The translations under genes and the position numbers were made by a program. Positions 28,189-38,269 of a stretch of 64,000 nucleotides of DNA are shown one piece after another. Numbering within the stretch: the stretch's first letter is position 1; every line of letters starts with the position of its first letter. Under the pieces are notes generated by a model. The model was not told the origin of the DNA and ran no database searches. It saw only the letters and a list, made by a program, of their open reading frames with translations. Origin of the DNA: Phycisphaerales bacterium (GTDB taxonomy: Bacteria > Planctomycetota > Phycisphaerae > UBA1845); assembly GCA_020852275.1 (NCBI GenBank), contig JADZBE010000006.1:1-64000 (forward strand), given 5' to 3'.

Positions 28189-31155
28189 CTACTTCGCCAA
28201 CTGGCGCAGCACCGTCTGCAGGATGCCCCCGTTGCGGTAGTAATCCACCTCCACGGCCGTGTCCACGCGGCAGGTGGCGGTGAAGGTTTTGGACTGGCCG
28301 GTTTCGGGGTGGGTGGCGACGACCTTTAATTCCTGGCGCGGTTTGAGCGCGTCGCCCAGGTCGGGGAGGTCGAAGATCTCGTGGCCGGTGAGACCGAGCG
28401 TTTCGCGCGTTTCGCCCTGCTTGTATTGCAGCGGGAGGACGCCCATGCCGACGAGGTTGCTGCGGTGGATGCGCTCGTAGCTTTCGGCGAGCACGAAGCG
28501 GACGCCGAGGAGGAACGTGCCCTTGGCGGCCCAGTCGCGCGAGGAGCCGGTGCCGTATTCCTTGCCCGCGAGGATGACCGTGGGCGTGCCGGATTCCTTG
28601 TATTGCATGGCGGCGTCGAAAATGGGCATCGGCGCGGCGGTGGCGAGCGACTCTTCGGCTCGGAGAGCCGAAGGACCAGAGGCAGGTCGGAGACCTGCCC
28701 CACCAGCTTGAGCCCCACCAGCTTTGGCAGCACCAGCCTGAGCAGCACCAGTTTTGGCAGCACCGGCATGAGCCGCACCTGATCGAGCACAACCTGCTTG
28801 AGTTCCACCCGCTTTGGTTTCGCCTCGAGCATCGCCCAGGTAGATCGTCACGCCGCCTTCCGTGCCGGGGGCGAGGAGGTTCTTGATGCGCACGTTGGCG
28901 AACGTGCCGCGGGTCATGACGCGATCATTGCCGCGGCGGGCGCCGTAGCTGTTGAAGTCCGGCGGCTGCACGCCCTTGGCGATCAGGAACTTGCCCGCCG
29001 GGGAATCCTTCTTGATCGAGCCGGCCGGGGAGATGTGGTCCGTCGTCACCGAGTCGCCGAGCATGACGAGAACGCGGGCGCCGTGGATGGAAGTGATGCG
29101 GCCGGGTTCTCGCGTCAGGCCCTCAAAGAACGGCGGGTTCTGGATGTACGTGTTGTTCTCATCCCAGCGGTAGGTGGGGTCGCTGCCCGCGGTGATCTTG
29201 CGCCACTGCTCGCTGCCTTTGAAGACGTCGGCGTACTGCTGGCGGAACTTGTCGGGCGAGATGCAGGAGGCGAGCGTGTCGCTGATCTCGCGCGAGCCGG
29301 GCCAGAGGTCGCGGAGGTACACCTCGCGCCCGTCGCTGCCCTTGCCCAGCGGCTGCGTCGACAGGTCGATGTCCACCGTGCCCGCCAGCGCATACGCCAC
29401 GACCAGCGGCGGCGAGGCCAGGTAGTTGGCTTTCACGTGCGAGTGAATGCGGCCTTCGAAGTTGCGGTTGCCGGAGAGGACGGCCGCGGCGACGAGGTCG
29501 TGTTCGGTGATGGCTTTCTCGACGGACTCGGGGAGCGGACCGCTGTTGCCGATGCAGGTCGTGCATCCGTAGCCGACGGTGTGGAAGCCGAGCTTCTCCA
29601 GATAGGCCGTAAGGCCCGCGTCGTTCAGGTAGCGCGTCACCACGGTCGAGCCGGGCGCCAGGCTCGTCTTGACGTGCGCGGGGACGGACAGACCTCGTTT
29701 GACCGCGTTACGCGCGAGGAGTCCCGCGCCGACCATGACCGACGGGTTCGAGGTGTTGGTGCAGCTCGTGATGGCGGCGATGACGACGCTGCCATCGCGC
29801 AGCTTCGACCGGCGGCCGCCCACCTCCACTTCGACTTCGGCGGGCGAATCGAGCAGGGCCGTGCCGGCGGATGAAACCGCGCCTGAAAGGGATGCGGAAG
29901 CGGCGGGTGCGGGTGACGCACCCTTGGCGCCGCGCCCGTAGTTCTTCGTCAGCGCCGTGTGCCAGGCGCGCTTCATGTTCGAGAGCGCGACGCGGTCCTG
30001 CGGGCGTCGTGGACCGGCGAGCGACGGCTCGACCGTCGAGAGGTTTAGATCGAGCGTGTCGGAGAACTGCGGATCGGGCGCGGCGTCCGTGCGGAAAAGC
30101 CCCTGTTCCTTGCAGTAGCGTTCGACGAGGTCGATCCGTTCGTCCGGTCGCGCGGTCAAGCGAAGGTAGCGCAGCGTTTCGTCATCCACGGGGAAGAAGC
30201 CCACGGTCGCGCCGTATTCCGGGGCCATGTTGGCGATGGTCGCGCGATCCGCCAGCGAGAGTTTGCTCAAACCCTTGCCGTAAAACTCGACGAACTGCCC
30301 GACCACGCCCTTCGCGCGGAGCATCTCTGTGACACGGAGCACGAGGTCCGTCGCCGTCGCGCCTTCGGGCAGATCGCCGTGCAGTCTGAAGCCCACGACA
30401 TCCGGCATAAGCATGTAGTTCGGCTGGCCGAGCATCGTCGCCTCGGCCTCGATTCCGCCCACGCCCCAACCGACCACGCCCAGACCGTTGATCATCGTGG
30501 TGTGGCTGTCCGTTCCGACGAGGCTGTCCGGCATGGCCACCAGGCGTCCGTCGATCCTCCGCGCGATGACGACCTCCGCGAGGTATTCGAGGTTGACCTG
30601 GTGCACGATGCCGGTGGCCGGCGGGACGACGCGGAAGTTGTCGAATGCGTTCTGGCCCCAGCGGAGGAACTCGTAGCGCTGACGGTTGCGCGAGAATTCA
30701 AGATCGGCGTTGATGCCGAGCGCGTCCGCACGGCCGAAGGCGTCCACCTGAACGGAGTGATCGATGACGAGGTCGATGGGAATCAACGGATTGATTTTGC
30801 GTGGATCACCGCCGAGGTGCTGCATGGCGTCGCGCATGGCGGCCAGATCGACGACGCAGGGCACGCCGGTGAAGTCCTGCATGAGGACGCGCGCGGGCTT
30901 GAAAGGGATGTCCTCGCGCGCCGCTGCCTTGGGGGCCCACGAGCCGAGCGCCTTCACGTCCTTCTCAGTCACGGAAAAGCCGTCACAATTGCGTAGCGCG
31001 CTTTCCAGCAACACTTTCATCGAAAAAGGGAGACGCGAAACATTCGGGAATCCTCCTCGCTCCAACTTTTGCAGGCTGACGTAAGAAACGTCGCCTTTGC
31101 GGGACGAAAGCTGAGACCAGATGCCGAAGGGATCCGTTTTTGCAGGGGTATTCAT
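28189..31155 (-). CDS. acnA: Aconitate hydratase (AcnA type) with repeat-derived insertion
   Basis: TCA-cycle enzyme converting citrate to isocitrate with a [4Fe-4S] cluster. Cluster cysteines are visible in [10 protein letters not shown] (about residue 464) and [14 protein letters not shown] (about 531-534); [13 protein letters not shown] and [14 protein letters not shown] are further active-site motifs. The protein is 988 residues, about 90 longer than usual. Most of the excess is an Ala/Gly-rich block of [10 protein letters not shown] pentads plus [15 protein letters not shown], between [13 protein letters not shown] and PMPIFDAAM; its DNA contains two GGA-loop palindromes. The frame is kept. 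The start at 31155 is weakly supported (AGAGAT upstream) but fits the family. Confidence 0.95.
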   Translation of the reverse strand: MNTPAKTDPFGIWSQLSSRKGDVSYVSLQKLERGGFPNVSRLPFSMKVLLESALRNCDGFSVTEKDVKALGSWAPKAAAREDIPFKPARVLMQDFTGVPCVVDLAAMRDAMQHLGGDPRKINPLIPIDLVIDHSVQVDAFGRADALGINADLEFSRNRQRYEFLRWGQNAFDNFRVVPPATGIVHQVNLEYLAEVVIARRIDGRLVAMPDSLVGTDSHTTMINGLGVVGWGVGGIEAEATMLGQPNYMLMPDVVGFRLHGDLPEGATATDLVLRVTEMLRAKGVVGQFVEFYGKGLSKLSLADRATIANMAPEYGATVGFFPVDDETLRYLRLTARPDERIDLVERYCKEQGLFRTDAAPDPQFSDTLDLNLSTVEPSLAGPRRPQDRVALSNMKRAWHTALTKNYGRGAKGASPAPAASASLSGAVSSAGTALLDSPAEVEVEVGGRRSKLRDGSVVIAAITSCTNTSNPSVMVGAGLLARNAVKRGLSVPAHVKTSLAPGSTVVTRYLNDAGLTAYLEKLGFHTVGYGCTTCIGNSGPLPESVEKAITEHDLVAAAVLSGNRNFEGRIHSHVKANYLASPPLVVAYALAGTVDIDLSTQPLGKGSDGREVYLRDLWPGSREISDTLASCISPDKFRQQYADVFKGSEQWRKITAGSDPTYRWDENNTYIQNPPFFEGLTREPGRITSIHGARVLVMLGDSVTTDHISPAGSIKKDSPAGKFLIAKGVQPPDFNSYGARRGNDRVMTRGTFANVRIKNLLAPGTEGGVTIYLGDARGETKAGGTQAGCARSGAAHAGAAKTGAAQAGAAKAGGAQAGGAGLRPASGPSALRAEESLATAAPMPIFDAAMQYKESGTPTVILAGKEYGTGSSRDWAAKGTFLLGVRFVLAESYERIHRSNLVGMGVLPLQYKQGETRETLGLTGHEIFDLPDLGDALKPRQELKVVATHPETGQSKTFTATCRVDTAVEVDYYRNGGILQTVLRQLAK
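28653..28699. repeat. Two GGA-loop palindromes inside the aconitase gene
   Basis: CTTCGGCTC-GGA-GAGCCGAAG (28653-28673) and GGCAGGTC-GGA-GACCTGCC (28681-28699). The intergenic palindrome at 5761-5779 has the same GGA loop with different arms. They are followed at 28700-28800 by a CACCAGC/CAGCACCAG-rich imperfect tandem repeat, all read in frame. Confidence 0.85.
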
Positions 31156-31326
31156 GTTGATCTCTGTATCTGCGGGTGGGGAGTGAATCCGCCCTGGCAA
31201 CCGCAGCCGCGGCCTGATTCCTCCCACCATGCTGTAGATCGGCGATTATGCGTGCGGCGGCGCGGGGGGCAACTGGGCCGGAAGCGGTCCGGCCGCGATT
31301 CGCGTCGGGACGGACATGGGTGGGCG

Positions 31327-31354
31327 TTGCTTGAGTTCGGGAGGCGGCTATAAT
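31327..31354 (+). promoter_or_regulatory. Probable promoter of the Trm112-like gene
   Basis: TTGCTT (31327-31332), 16-base spacer, TATAAT (31349-31354). The -10 box is a perfect consensus, about 46 bases before the chosen start. Confidence 0.6.
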
Positions 31355-31400
31355 GGCTCGACTTGTCGGATCGTGTGAATCGGGAACGGGTGGGATCGTC

Positions 31401-31631
31401 ATGCCGAAGGTCGCGGAAGAGCTGATGAAGATCTTGGTCTGTCCGCAGACCAAGGCGGCGCTCGTTCAGGACGGGGACTGGTTGTATTCAACCGACCCGG
31501 CCACGCGGCGGCGCTATCCGATCATCGACGGCATCCCGATCATGCTGATCGACCAGTCGCAAGTGGTGGAGCCGGCGGAGTTCCGGCGAGTGATGGGGCA
31601 GGCCGGCGTCGTGGTCGGTCAGCCGGCGTAG
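31401..31631 (+). CDS. Trm112 / UPF0434-like small protein
   Basis: 76 residues: LMKILVCPQTKAALVQDGDW, then RRRYPIIDGIPIMLIDQSQVV, which is the usual Trm112 core (VCP...YPIxDGIPxML). In other organisms Trm112 proteins activate methyltransferases. Most of the usual zinc cysteines are missing; only the first CP is left, as in many bacterial UPF0434 members. ATG 31401 has GGTGGGA upstream; an earlier in-frame ATG at 31353 overlaps the -10 box and is rejected. Confidence 0.8.
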   Translation: MPKVAEELMKILVCPQTKAALVQDGDWLYSTDPATRRRYPIIDGIPIMLIDQSQVVEPAEFRRVMGQAGVVVGQPA

Positions 31632-31687
31632 GCAGGCAGGCAACTTGAACCGGGCTGCTTCACGGCGGTCCGGCGGAGTGGAGCAGA

Positions 31688-31954
31688 ATGGCGGAGTACG
31701 GGCAGCAGCAGCAGCAGCAGCAGGGTGAACGCGTGGACCGGGCACAGGTGCTGATCGCGCGGGCGAAGGACGCCAACTGGCAGGGTCCGTACGTGGACTA
31801 CAAGGAGCTGGACATCCTGCGCAAGTTCCTGACGACCAGCCACAAGCTCATGTCGCGCAAGCGCGGCGGCACGTCGGCGCAGCAGCAGAAGGCGCTGAAG
31901 ATCGCGGTGAAGCGCGCCCGCTTCCTGGCGCTGGTTCCGTACTCCGGGACGTAA
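31688..31954 (+). CDS. rpsR: Ribosomal protein bS18
   Basis: 88 residues. The core YVDYKELDILRKFLTTSHKLMSRKRGGTSAQQQKALKIAVKRARFLALVPY aligns with bS18 (typical YxDYKDxxLLxxF...GKIxPRRxTGTxAKxQRxLxxAIKRARxxALLPY). It would sit in the 30S platform with S6 and S11. Odd points: the conserved ITxRRxTG is changed to LMSRKRGG, the N-terminus has a polyglutamine run coded by a CAG repeat, and the usual neighbours rpsF, ssb and rplI are absent. It may be the only copy or a divergent paralogue. GGAG lies just upstream of the ATG. Confidence 0.85.
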   Translation: MAEYGQQQQQQQGERVDRAQVLIARAKDANWQGPYVDYKELDILRKFLTTSHKLMSRKRGGTSAQQQKALKIAVKRARFLALVPYSGT

Positions 31955-31990
31955 CTCCGCTCCCCTCCAGCCCGTCGCAGGAGGGAATCC

Positions 31991-32968
31991 ATGTTTTCGT
32001 CGCATCCGTGGGCGCAAGCGGCGCTGCTCGCCGTCAGCGCCACCGCCCTCGCGCAGTCTCCCGCGCAAGTCCGCCCTGTTCCGCAGGAGGCCCCGGACCT
32101 TCGCCAGCCGCCGCCCCCGCCGCTCGACCCCCGCGCGGAGATTTACAACACCCTCTGGATCACGGACCGACAGGATTACATCAACGGCATTGGCGACGCG
32201 TGGTCGGGGCGCGGACTGTTTGGTGAGCTGTACGATCTGCAGACGGTGGACGACGTGCTGCTGGCAGGAGACTGTTGCATCGACGAGTTGGCGCGGGACT
32301 ACGTGACATTCCTGGGCGCTGTGCCGGCGAATGGAACCTACATCGCGCTTTATGAGATGACCGCCGAGGGCAGGCCGGAGGAGCAGGCGTTCATCGAAAT
32401 GGACGGCGTGCCGATGGAGGTCGCCCACTTCTCGGACACGATCTTCGGACTCGTAGGTGTCCGCGGGACCGTTCGCCCGGGCGGCTCCATCTGCGCTCCC
32501 GCGGGTCGGTGGTTCGTTGAAACGCAGCCGCACGATGAGTCGGAACCCGGCGACTGGTATTACGTGGTGGAGGGTGGAATCTGTCTCGACGGGGATGTCT
32601 TCATGCGGGATGGGGGACGGGCGAACGGGGGTTTTGGTTTCACTACTTGGAAGGGTACATGGGATTTCGGATTCGGCTGTGCCGTACTGGCGATGGCGGT
32701 GCGCGGCGAGTGCGGTCCGCCAAGGCTCGTGTGCGTCTATGAAGTGGCTTCGGTCGAGTTGCGGTCCAGCGTCTGTGGCGATCGATGTGATCGATGTCCG
32801 GTCCATGCCGGGCAACTCATCTGCGCCAACGAGTGTCCCGGGGGCGAAGGCGAGTGCGCCGGGCGGGTGAAGGGGTTCTCAGTCTGCAGCAACGGCGGCG
32901 TGTGCTTGGTTCGGGCGATCCGCGTGACGTGCGACGTCCCGCCGATCTACTGCAAGTCCTGTCTTTGA
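31991..32968 (+). CDS. Secreted hypothetical protein with cysteine-rich C-terminus
   Basis: 325 residues. Signal peptide HPWAQAALLAVSATALA-Q, a proline-rich stretch (RQPPPPPLDP), then a mixed beta-rich domain and a final 90 residues with about 16 cysteines (CGDRCDRCPVHAGQLICANECPGGEGEC...CKSC). No family is recognised. AGGAGGGAATCC directly before ATG 31991 gives a strong ribosome site. Probably exported and disulfide-stabilised. Confidence 0.75.
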   Translation: MFSSHPWAQAALLAVSATALAQSPAQVRPVPQEAPDLRQPPPPPLDPRAEIYNTLWITDRQDYINGIGDAWSGRGLFGELYDLQTVDDVLLAGDCCIDELARDYVTFLGAVPANGTYIALYEMTAEGRPEEQAFIEMDGVPMEVAHFSDTIFGLVGVRGTVRPGGSICAPAGRWFVETQPHDESEPGDWYYVVEGGICLDGDVFMRDGGRANGGFGFTTWKGTWDFGFGCAVLAMAVRGECGPPRLVCVYEVASVELRSSVCGDRCDRCPVHAGQLICANECPGGEGECAGRVKGFSVCSNGGVCLVRAIRVTCDVPPIYCKSCL

Positions 32969-33096
32969 TGCGGGTTCATTGCTGCACGGGCGGTTGGCTC
33001 TGCGCGGGGGTGACGGGCGCCATGCCCGGCATCGGGATCCACCAGGGTTTGAGAAGACCGCGGCGCTGGTGAATCGCGATCTGCCCGCTTGGGTTT

Positions 33097-34269
33097 TCAG
33101 CGGTGAGCCTGATAGCCAAGGCCCTCGTAGTACTGGAGGTAACGCCGCGCCATCGCGGTGAGGGAGTACGCCTCGGCCCGCGCTTTTGCGTTGCGCGCCA
33201 GGGCTTGGCGCAGCGGCATGTGGGTGAGGATTCGGATCATCGCGGCTGCCAGCTCTTCGGTCGCCCGCGGGGCAACGAGGAGGCCGGCGGGGGCGAGGAG
33301 CGGATCTGCGGGGGCGACGGGAGAGCCTCCGGGAGCGTCTTGCAGGAGCCGCGGATTGTCGCCGACGCGCGTGGCGACGATGGGAAGCCCGGCGGCCATG
33401 GCTTCGAGCACGGCGTGGCTCATGCCTTCCGAGCGGCTGCTGCAGACGTAGGCGTCGCTGCCGCCCAGCAGCGCCGGAACATCCTCGCGCTGTCCGGTCA
33501 GGACGACGTGTCGCTGCCAGCCATTGTCTCGTATGCACCGCTCGATCGGCTCGCGCAGCGGACCGTCTCCGACCAGCAGCAGGCGCGCGTGGGGATCGCG
33601 CGCCAGCGTTCGCCCAAAGGCCTCCAGCAACGAGCGATGGTCCTTGACCTCGGTCAGGGAAGCGACGCAAATGAACACAAAATGCTCGTCGGCGAAGCCC
33701 AGTTCAGCGCGCCGCCGCCGCCGCAGCGCCGGATCGAGCGGCGCGAAGCGCGCGAGGTCCACGCCGTTGGGCAGGACATCGACGCGATCTTCGGGAGCGC
33801 CGGCTTCGGCCATCAGCTTGTCACGCCCTGCATATGAAACGCAGCACCAGCGCGCGCCGAGGCGCAGTCCCCATCGCACCCGGCGAAGTTGGGAACGCGA
33901 AAACGGCCCGTCATGCTCAAGCCCGTGAAAGCCCAGGACCAACCGGCAGCGCGGCATCAGCGCCCTGGCAAGCATCGCGTCCGCCCAGGCGCCCAGCCCC
34001 CGCGCGTGGAGCACGCGCACGCGGCGGGCGCGGCAGTGCGCGGCGAGGGCGCATCCCACGCGGGCGGCGCGCCGGCGAGTGTCAAACGCGCGGCACGCCA
34101 CGCTCGACGGCAGCGCCCGCGCGCCGTCTCCCGCCCGGCGCAGCGTGACCACTTCATGCCCGCCGCCCTCCGCCCGCATCGCGCCGAGCAGCCTGACGAG
34201 ACCGCGCTCCGTCCCGCCGCCTTCCAGCGTATCCAGCACATGCGCCACGCGCATCGCAGGCTCAGACAT
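33097..34269 (-). CDS. Glycosyltransferase, GT4 family
   Basis: 390 residues. GT-B fold signatures are VAHVLDTLEGGGTERGLVRLL at the N-terminus (acceptor domain) and DVLPNGVDLARF, VASLTEVKDHRSLLEAF, LLLVGDGPLREPIE, and SRSEGMSHAVLEAMAAGLPIVAT with the E-x7-E donor-sugar motif. It should transfer a nucleotide sugar in surface glycan synthesis. Its start overlaps the end of the O-antigen-ligase-like gene by eight bases, with GGGAGG seven bases upstream, so the two are translationally linked. Confidence 0.92.
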   Translation of the reverse strand: MSEPAMRVAHVLDTLEGGGTERGLVRLLGAMRAEGGGHEVVTLRRAGDGARALPSSVACRAFDTRRRAARVGCALAAHCRARRVRVLHARGLGAWADAMLARALMPRCRLVLGFHGLEHDGPFSRSQLRRVRWGLRLGARWCCVSYAGRDKLMAEAGAPEDRVDVLPNGVDLARFAPLDPALRRRRRAELGFADEHFVFICVASLTEVKDHRSLLEAFGRTLARDPHARLLLVGDGPLREPIERCIRDNGWQRHVVLTGQREDVPALLGGSDAYVCSSRSEGMSHAVLEAMAAGLPIVATRVGDNPRLLQDAPGGSPVAPADPLLAPAGLLVAPRATEELAAAMIRILTHMPLRQALARNAKARAEAYSLTAMARRYLQYYEGLGYQAHR

Positions 34270-35611
34270 ACGCGGGCCTCCCGATCAGGGGCGAAGCGTG
34301 TTCCAGCTCAGGGGGTGGCATGGGCATGGCGGCGAGCTGCGCCTCGGCCAACTCATTCTCGATCGTTCGCTGGATGCACAGGGGCAGCGTCAGCACCCAC
34401 CAGAAGGATTCCGTGTAGAACCGCTCGGTGAAGAAACCGGCGACGACGTAGGTCACCAACGACACGAACACGCCGTAGCCCATGTAGCGAATTTCCAGGA
34501 AGCCGGGGATCGCCTCGGCTTCGCGCATGGCGCGGTGGAGACGCAGGAAACTGCCGGTGAGCATGGTGAGGAAGATGAGGCCCGCGGGGATGCCCAGCTC
34601 GGCAATGCAGTTCAGGAACGTGTTGTGAGCGGCGCGGCGCTCGTGGTAGTAGGCGCGGGTCATCTGCTCGAAATTCCCCGCCCCCACGCCCAGCGGATAG
34701 TCGCGGATCATCTTCACGCCCACCTGCCAGACGTCCAGACGCGTCACGATGGCCGTGTCGGTCGCGCGGGTTTCCGGGTCCGTGATCGTCATCATGCGTT
34801 GCCAGAAGCCCGGATCCATCAGCGTCGTGGCGATCGCTCCGCAGATGACCAGCAGTACGAGAATGCGATAGCGCCGCTGTTTCGGCGCCATCAGCGCCGC
34901 CATCGCCGCGCCGGCGGCCAGACCGACGATCGCCGATCGCGTGCGGCAGAGAATCATGGCGTTGAAGCCGAAGGCGCCGGCGGCCAGGGCGAGGATCCGC
35001 CCGTACCATGATTTGGCGATCAGCAGCGCAGCGCCGACGAGCGGAAGCACGGCGCCAAGGTGTACCGCGAATCCCGAAGAGAACTGAAAATCCGGTCCGC
35101 CGATGTCGTTGAGTCGGCCGAGGTGGAAGCGGCTGGGACCGGCGATGAACGCCTCACGACCCAGGTAAAGCGTGCCGATGACGATGGTCCAGAGGAACCG
35201 ACGCAGGGTCTCGCGCGTGGTCAGGAGCCGCCCCATGACCAGCACGAAGAGCAGCATCTTCCAGAACTTGTCGAGACGAGCCGCCGACTCGCCGGTATAG
35301 CCGACGCCGGTGAAAATGCTCAGGAACCCGATGAGCACCAGCAGAAAGACGCCCAGCTCCCAGAGGCGCCCGGACGGCGCCGCGCGCGGAGGCGTCCGCC
35401 GGCCCACCAGCATCCCGACCATCATGCACGCAGCCGCGTACATCGAAAAGCGAATCCCCATGTCGCGCAGCGGAATGCCCCACCAGGCGCTCTGCGGGTC
35501 CACTTGATAGACAAGAACATAGTTGAGCACGCCGAAGGAGGGATCCATCAGCGACCCCAGGCACAGGGCCGCGTAGAGGAGCGCGAACAGGATGGTCTTG
35601 ATGGGCCACAT
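34262..35611 (-). CDS. O-antigen ligase / polymerase-like membrane protein
   Basis: 449 residues with about 10-12 membrane segments and a large periplasmic loop near residues 270-330 containing RLDVWQVGVKMIRDYPLGVGAGNFEQ and HNTFLNCIAELGIPAGLIFL, the H-x-x-x-L pattern of Wzy/WaaL proteins. These polymerise O-units or join them to lipid A-core. With the downstream glycosyltransferase it forms a two-gene polysaccharide unit. Which of ligase or polymerase it is cannot be decided. Confidence 0.88.
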   Translation of the reverse strand: MWPIKTILFALLYAALCLGSLMDPSFGVLNYVLVYQVDPQSAWWGIPLRDMGIRFSMYAAACMMVGMLVGRRTPPRAAPSGRLWELGVFLLVLIGFLSIFTGVGYTGESAARLDKFWKMLLFVLVMGRLLTTRETLRRFLWTIVIGTLYLGREAFIAGPSRFHLGRLNDIGGPDFQFSSGFAVHLGAVLPLVGAALLIAKSWYGRILALAAGAFGFNAMILCRTRSAIVGLAAGAAMAALMAPKQRRYRILVLLVICGAIATTLMDPGFWQRMMTITDPETRATDTAIVTRLDVWQVGVKMIRDYPLGVGAGNFEQMTRAYYHERRAAHNTFLNCIAELGIPAGLIFLTMLTGSFLRLHRAMREAEAIPGFLEIRYMGYGVFVSLVTYVVAGFFTERFYTESFWWVLTLPLCIQRTIENELAEAQLAAMPMPPPELEHASPLIGRPAYV

Positions 35612-36135
35612 GCGCTGAAAACCTGCTCCGCTTATCGGACGGGGCGGCGGCGAACACCTTCTCCCAGATCAGACTTCGGCAACGCGAGCATCCGGGTGTA
35701 GTTTTCTCGGGCGTTGCCCGCGCCCCGGCGGATGGGCGCCGACCCGCGGGACGGTTGGGAGCGTGGCACGGACCTGCAAACAGGCTCGGCGGGAAGCACG
35801 CGTCCGCAGCGACAGACCTATGCGCGCTGCGGCGCTTTGGGGCTTGTCGGTCCGCCACGTCCTGGCGAGTACATGGGACCGTGCCACACTCATCGTGAGG
35901 TTGGCCTGCGGTTGCCGAGGGTGCGCTGGAGAAACGTCCGAGGTTTCCTTGCCCGCTGGAGCCGGGTGTTCTAGCATTCACGCCGTCGCCGGAGAACAGG
36001 GGCAGGCGCCTCGAGGCGGCGCATGTGCGCTTTCGCACGCCGGCGCGTGCGTGCATTGAATCGTAACACCCTGCAAAATAACATGTTAAGCGATGTCCGC
36101 CCGCGGCTTCCTGCTGGGGAGGAGGCGGATGTCTG
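35612..36135. other. Divergent intergenic region, nothing recognised
   Basis: 524 bases between the divergent O-antigen-ligase-like and hldE genes; both promoters must lie here, but no clear boxes were seen. AGGAGG (36120-36125) near the right end is the hldE ribosome site. Confidence 0.5.
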
Positions 36136-37659
36136 GTGCGTTGGGTTTTTCCCCCGGACGGGTTGCGCATGGGACAGGAAATAGCCCAGTGGGTCCGTGC
36201 CTGTGAGGGGCGGCGCGTGTTGTTGCTCGGGGATCTGATCCTCGATCGGTACGTCTATGGCGACGCCGAGCGGGTCAGTCCGGAGGCGCCCGTGCCGGTT
36301 CTGCGCGTGGTGGAGCGACGCGACGCCGTGGGCGGGGCGGCCAACGTGGGGGCTTGCTTGCGCGCCTTGGGGTGCGAGGTCGCCTGCTGCGGCGTGGTCG
36401 GCGAGGACCGCAACGGCCGCCTGCTGCGGCAGATGCTCGATGAGCTGGGCGTGGACGCTTCCTCGCTGGTGACGCTGATGGACCGCCCCACGACGACCAA
36501 GACGCGCATGGTCGGGCTGGCCCAGCATCGACATCGCCAGCAGCTTCTGCGCGTGGACGAGGAAGACGCCGGCGCGCTGACCGAGGCCGACGCACATCGC
36601 GTGCTGGCCGCCTGTGCGAACCGTATCAAAGACGTGGACGTGGTCTGCATCGAGGACTACGACAAGGGGCTGGTGACCGACAGCCTCGTGCGCAACATCA
36701 CGGCGCAGGCGAGACGGCTGGGCAAGCCCGTGCTGGTCGATCCGGCCAAGCTGCGGGATTACGCGAGATACCACGGTGCCACGCTGGTGACGCCCAACCG
36801 GGAAGAGCTGTGCCGCGCGGCCGGTCGTCGGCTTGAGTCGATCGACGCCGTGGGCGAGGCATCGCGCGAGTTGCTTGAGCGTCACGGATTCGACGCGGTT
36901 GTGGCGACGGTGGACCGCGACGGCGCGGTTCTGGTGGAAAGAGGCAAGCCCGCGGTACACGTGCCGACGCGCCCCCGCGCGGTGTATGACAACACGGGCG
37001 CGGGCGACGCCGTGCTGGCGATGCTGGCCGCGGCGATGGCGGGAGGCGCGGGGCTGCCCGACGCGGTGGCGCTCGCCAACATCGCCGGCGGGCTGGAGGT
37101 CGAGAAATTCGGCTGCGTGCCGATCACGGCCGACGAAGTGCTGGCAGACATCCGGCTTTCCGGTCGGCGCGGGTCGGGCAAGATCCGCGGCGTGGACGAC
37201 CTCGTGGCCGAGCTGACCCTGCGGCGCGATCGCGGCGAGACCGTGGCCTTCACCAACGGCTGCTTCGACATCCTCCACGCGGGGCACGTGGATCTGCTGG
37301 AGCGCTGCCGCGAGCTGGCGTCGGTCCTCGTCGTCGGCGTGAACACGGATGCCTCCGTGCGCTCGCTGGGGAAAGGCGACGGCGACCGGCCCATCAACCG
37401 CTTCGAGGACCGCTGCGCCGTGCTCGCGGGGCTGGCCTCGGTGGACTACGTGGTCGGATTCAACGACGCCGATCCGGAGCGGCTGATCCGCCGCGTCCGC
37501 CCGGACGTACTGGTGAAGGGCGCGGACTGGGCGCAGAAGGGCGTGGTCGGGCGCGAGTACGTCGAGTCGTATGGCGGGAGAATCGTGTTGCTGCCGCTGG
37601 TGGAGGGGCTGAGCACGACGCGCCTGGTGGAGCGGATTCGCGGAGGAGTTGCGGTTTGA
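36136..37659 (+). CDS. hldE: Bifunctional heptose kinase / adenylyltransferase
   Basis: 507 residues, two domains. N-terminal PfkB kinase: LLLGDLILDRYVYGDAERVSPEAPVPVL, GGAANVG, and DNTGAGDAVLAMLAAAMAGG with the catalytic Asp. C-terminal nucleotidyltransferase: VAFTNGCFDILHAGHVDLLERCRELA (HxGH motif) and VDYVVGFNDADPERLIRRVRPDVLVKGADW. It makes heptose 1,7-bisphosphate and then ADP-heptose for LPS. GTG 36136 has AGGAGG ten bases upstream; ATG 36169 fits the family start equally well. gmhA overlaps its stop. Confidence 0.95.
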   Translation: MRWVFPPDGLRMGQEIAQWVRACEGRRVLLLGDLILDRYVYGDAERVSPEAPVPVLRVVERRDAVGGAANVGACLRALGCEVACCGVVGEDRNGRLLRQMLDELGVDASSLVTLMDRPTTTKTRMVGLAQHRHRQQLLRVDEEDAGALTEADAHRVLAACANRIKDVDVVCIEDYDKGLVTDSLVRNITAQARRLGKPVLVDPAKLRDYARYHGATLVTPNREELCRAAGRRLESIDAVGEASRELLERHGFDAVVATVDRDGAVLVERGKPAVHVPTRPRAVYDNTGAGDAVLAMLAAAMAGGAGLPDAVALANIAGGLEVEKFGCVPITADEVLADIRLSGRRGSGKIRGVDDLVAELTLRRDRGETVAFTNGCFDILHAGHVDLLERCRELASVLVVGVNTDASVRSLGKGDGDRPINRFEDRCAVLAGLASVDYVVGFNDADPERLIRRVRPDVLVKGADWAQKGVVGREYVESYGGRIVLLPLVEGLSTTRLVERIRGGVAV

Positions 37660-38222
37660 ACTCGACGTTCGCGGATCAGATCGCCGAACATGTGCGCTGC
37701 GCGGAGGCGCTGGGGCGGCAGGCGCCGACGCTTGCCGCGGTGATCGAGCGGCTGATCGCGTGTTTCGACGCGGGCGGGCGCGTGTACCTGCTGGGCAACG
37801 GCGGCAGCGCCGCCGATGCGCAGCACATTGCGGCAGAACTGGTCGGGCGTTTCAAGCGTGATCGACGCCCGCTGCCCGCGGTGGCGCTCACGACGGACAC
37901 GTCGATCCTCACCGCGGTGGCCAATGACCTTGGCGCGGAGCGGTGCTTCTCGCGGCAGGTCGAGGCGCTGGTGCGCGCCGGCGACGTGGTCTGGGCGCTG
38001 AGCGTATCGGGGACGTCGCCGAACGTGATTCGCGCGCTGCGGAGCGCCAAGGCGCTGGGCGCGTGCGTGATCGGGTTCACCGGGCGCGGCGGCGGGGACT
38101 TCCCTTCGATCTGCGACGTCTGCCTGCGGGCCGAGCATGACGCCAGCGACCGGGTTCAGGAGATGCACCAGCTCGCGTATCATCTGATCTGCGAGACCGT
38201 CGAGCGGCGGTACGCTTCGTAA
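37656..38222 (+). CDS. gmhA: Sedoheptulose-7-phosphate isomerase
   Basis: 188 residues of a SIS-domain isomerase: GGRVYLLGNGGSAADAQHIAAELVGRFKRDRRPLPAVALTTDTSILTAVANDLGAE, VWALSVSGTSPNVIRAL, and the C-terminal HDASDRVQEMHQLAYHLICETVE. It makes D-glycero-heptose 7-phosphate, the substrate for HldE, so the pair forms consecutive pathway steps. TTG start overlaps the hldE stop by four bases (TTGA), a coupling arrangement. The GmhB phosphatase is not in the window. Confidence 0.95.
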   Translation: MNSTFADQIAEHVRCAEALGRQAPTLAAVIERLIACFDAGGRVYLLGNGGSAADAQHIAAELVGRFKRDRRPLPAVALTTDTSILTAVANDLGAERCFSRQVEALVRAGDVVWALSVSGTSPNVIRALRSAKALGACVIGFTGRGGGDFPSICDVCLRAEHDASDRVQEMHQLAYHLICETVERRYAS

Positions 38223-38269
38223 CGAGGCCCACACACACGAAAGAACGTTGCCCCGCGCGACGACGACCC

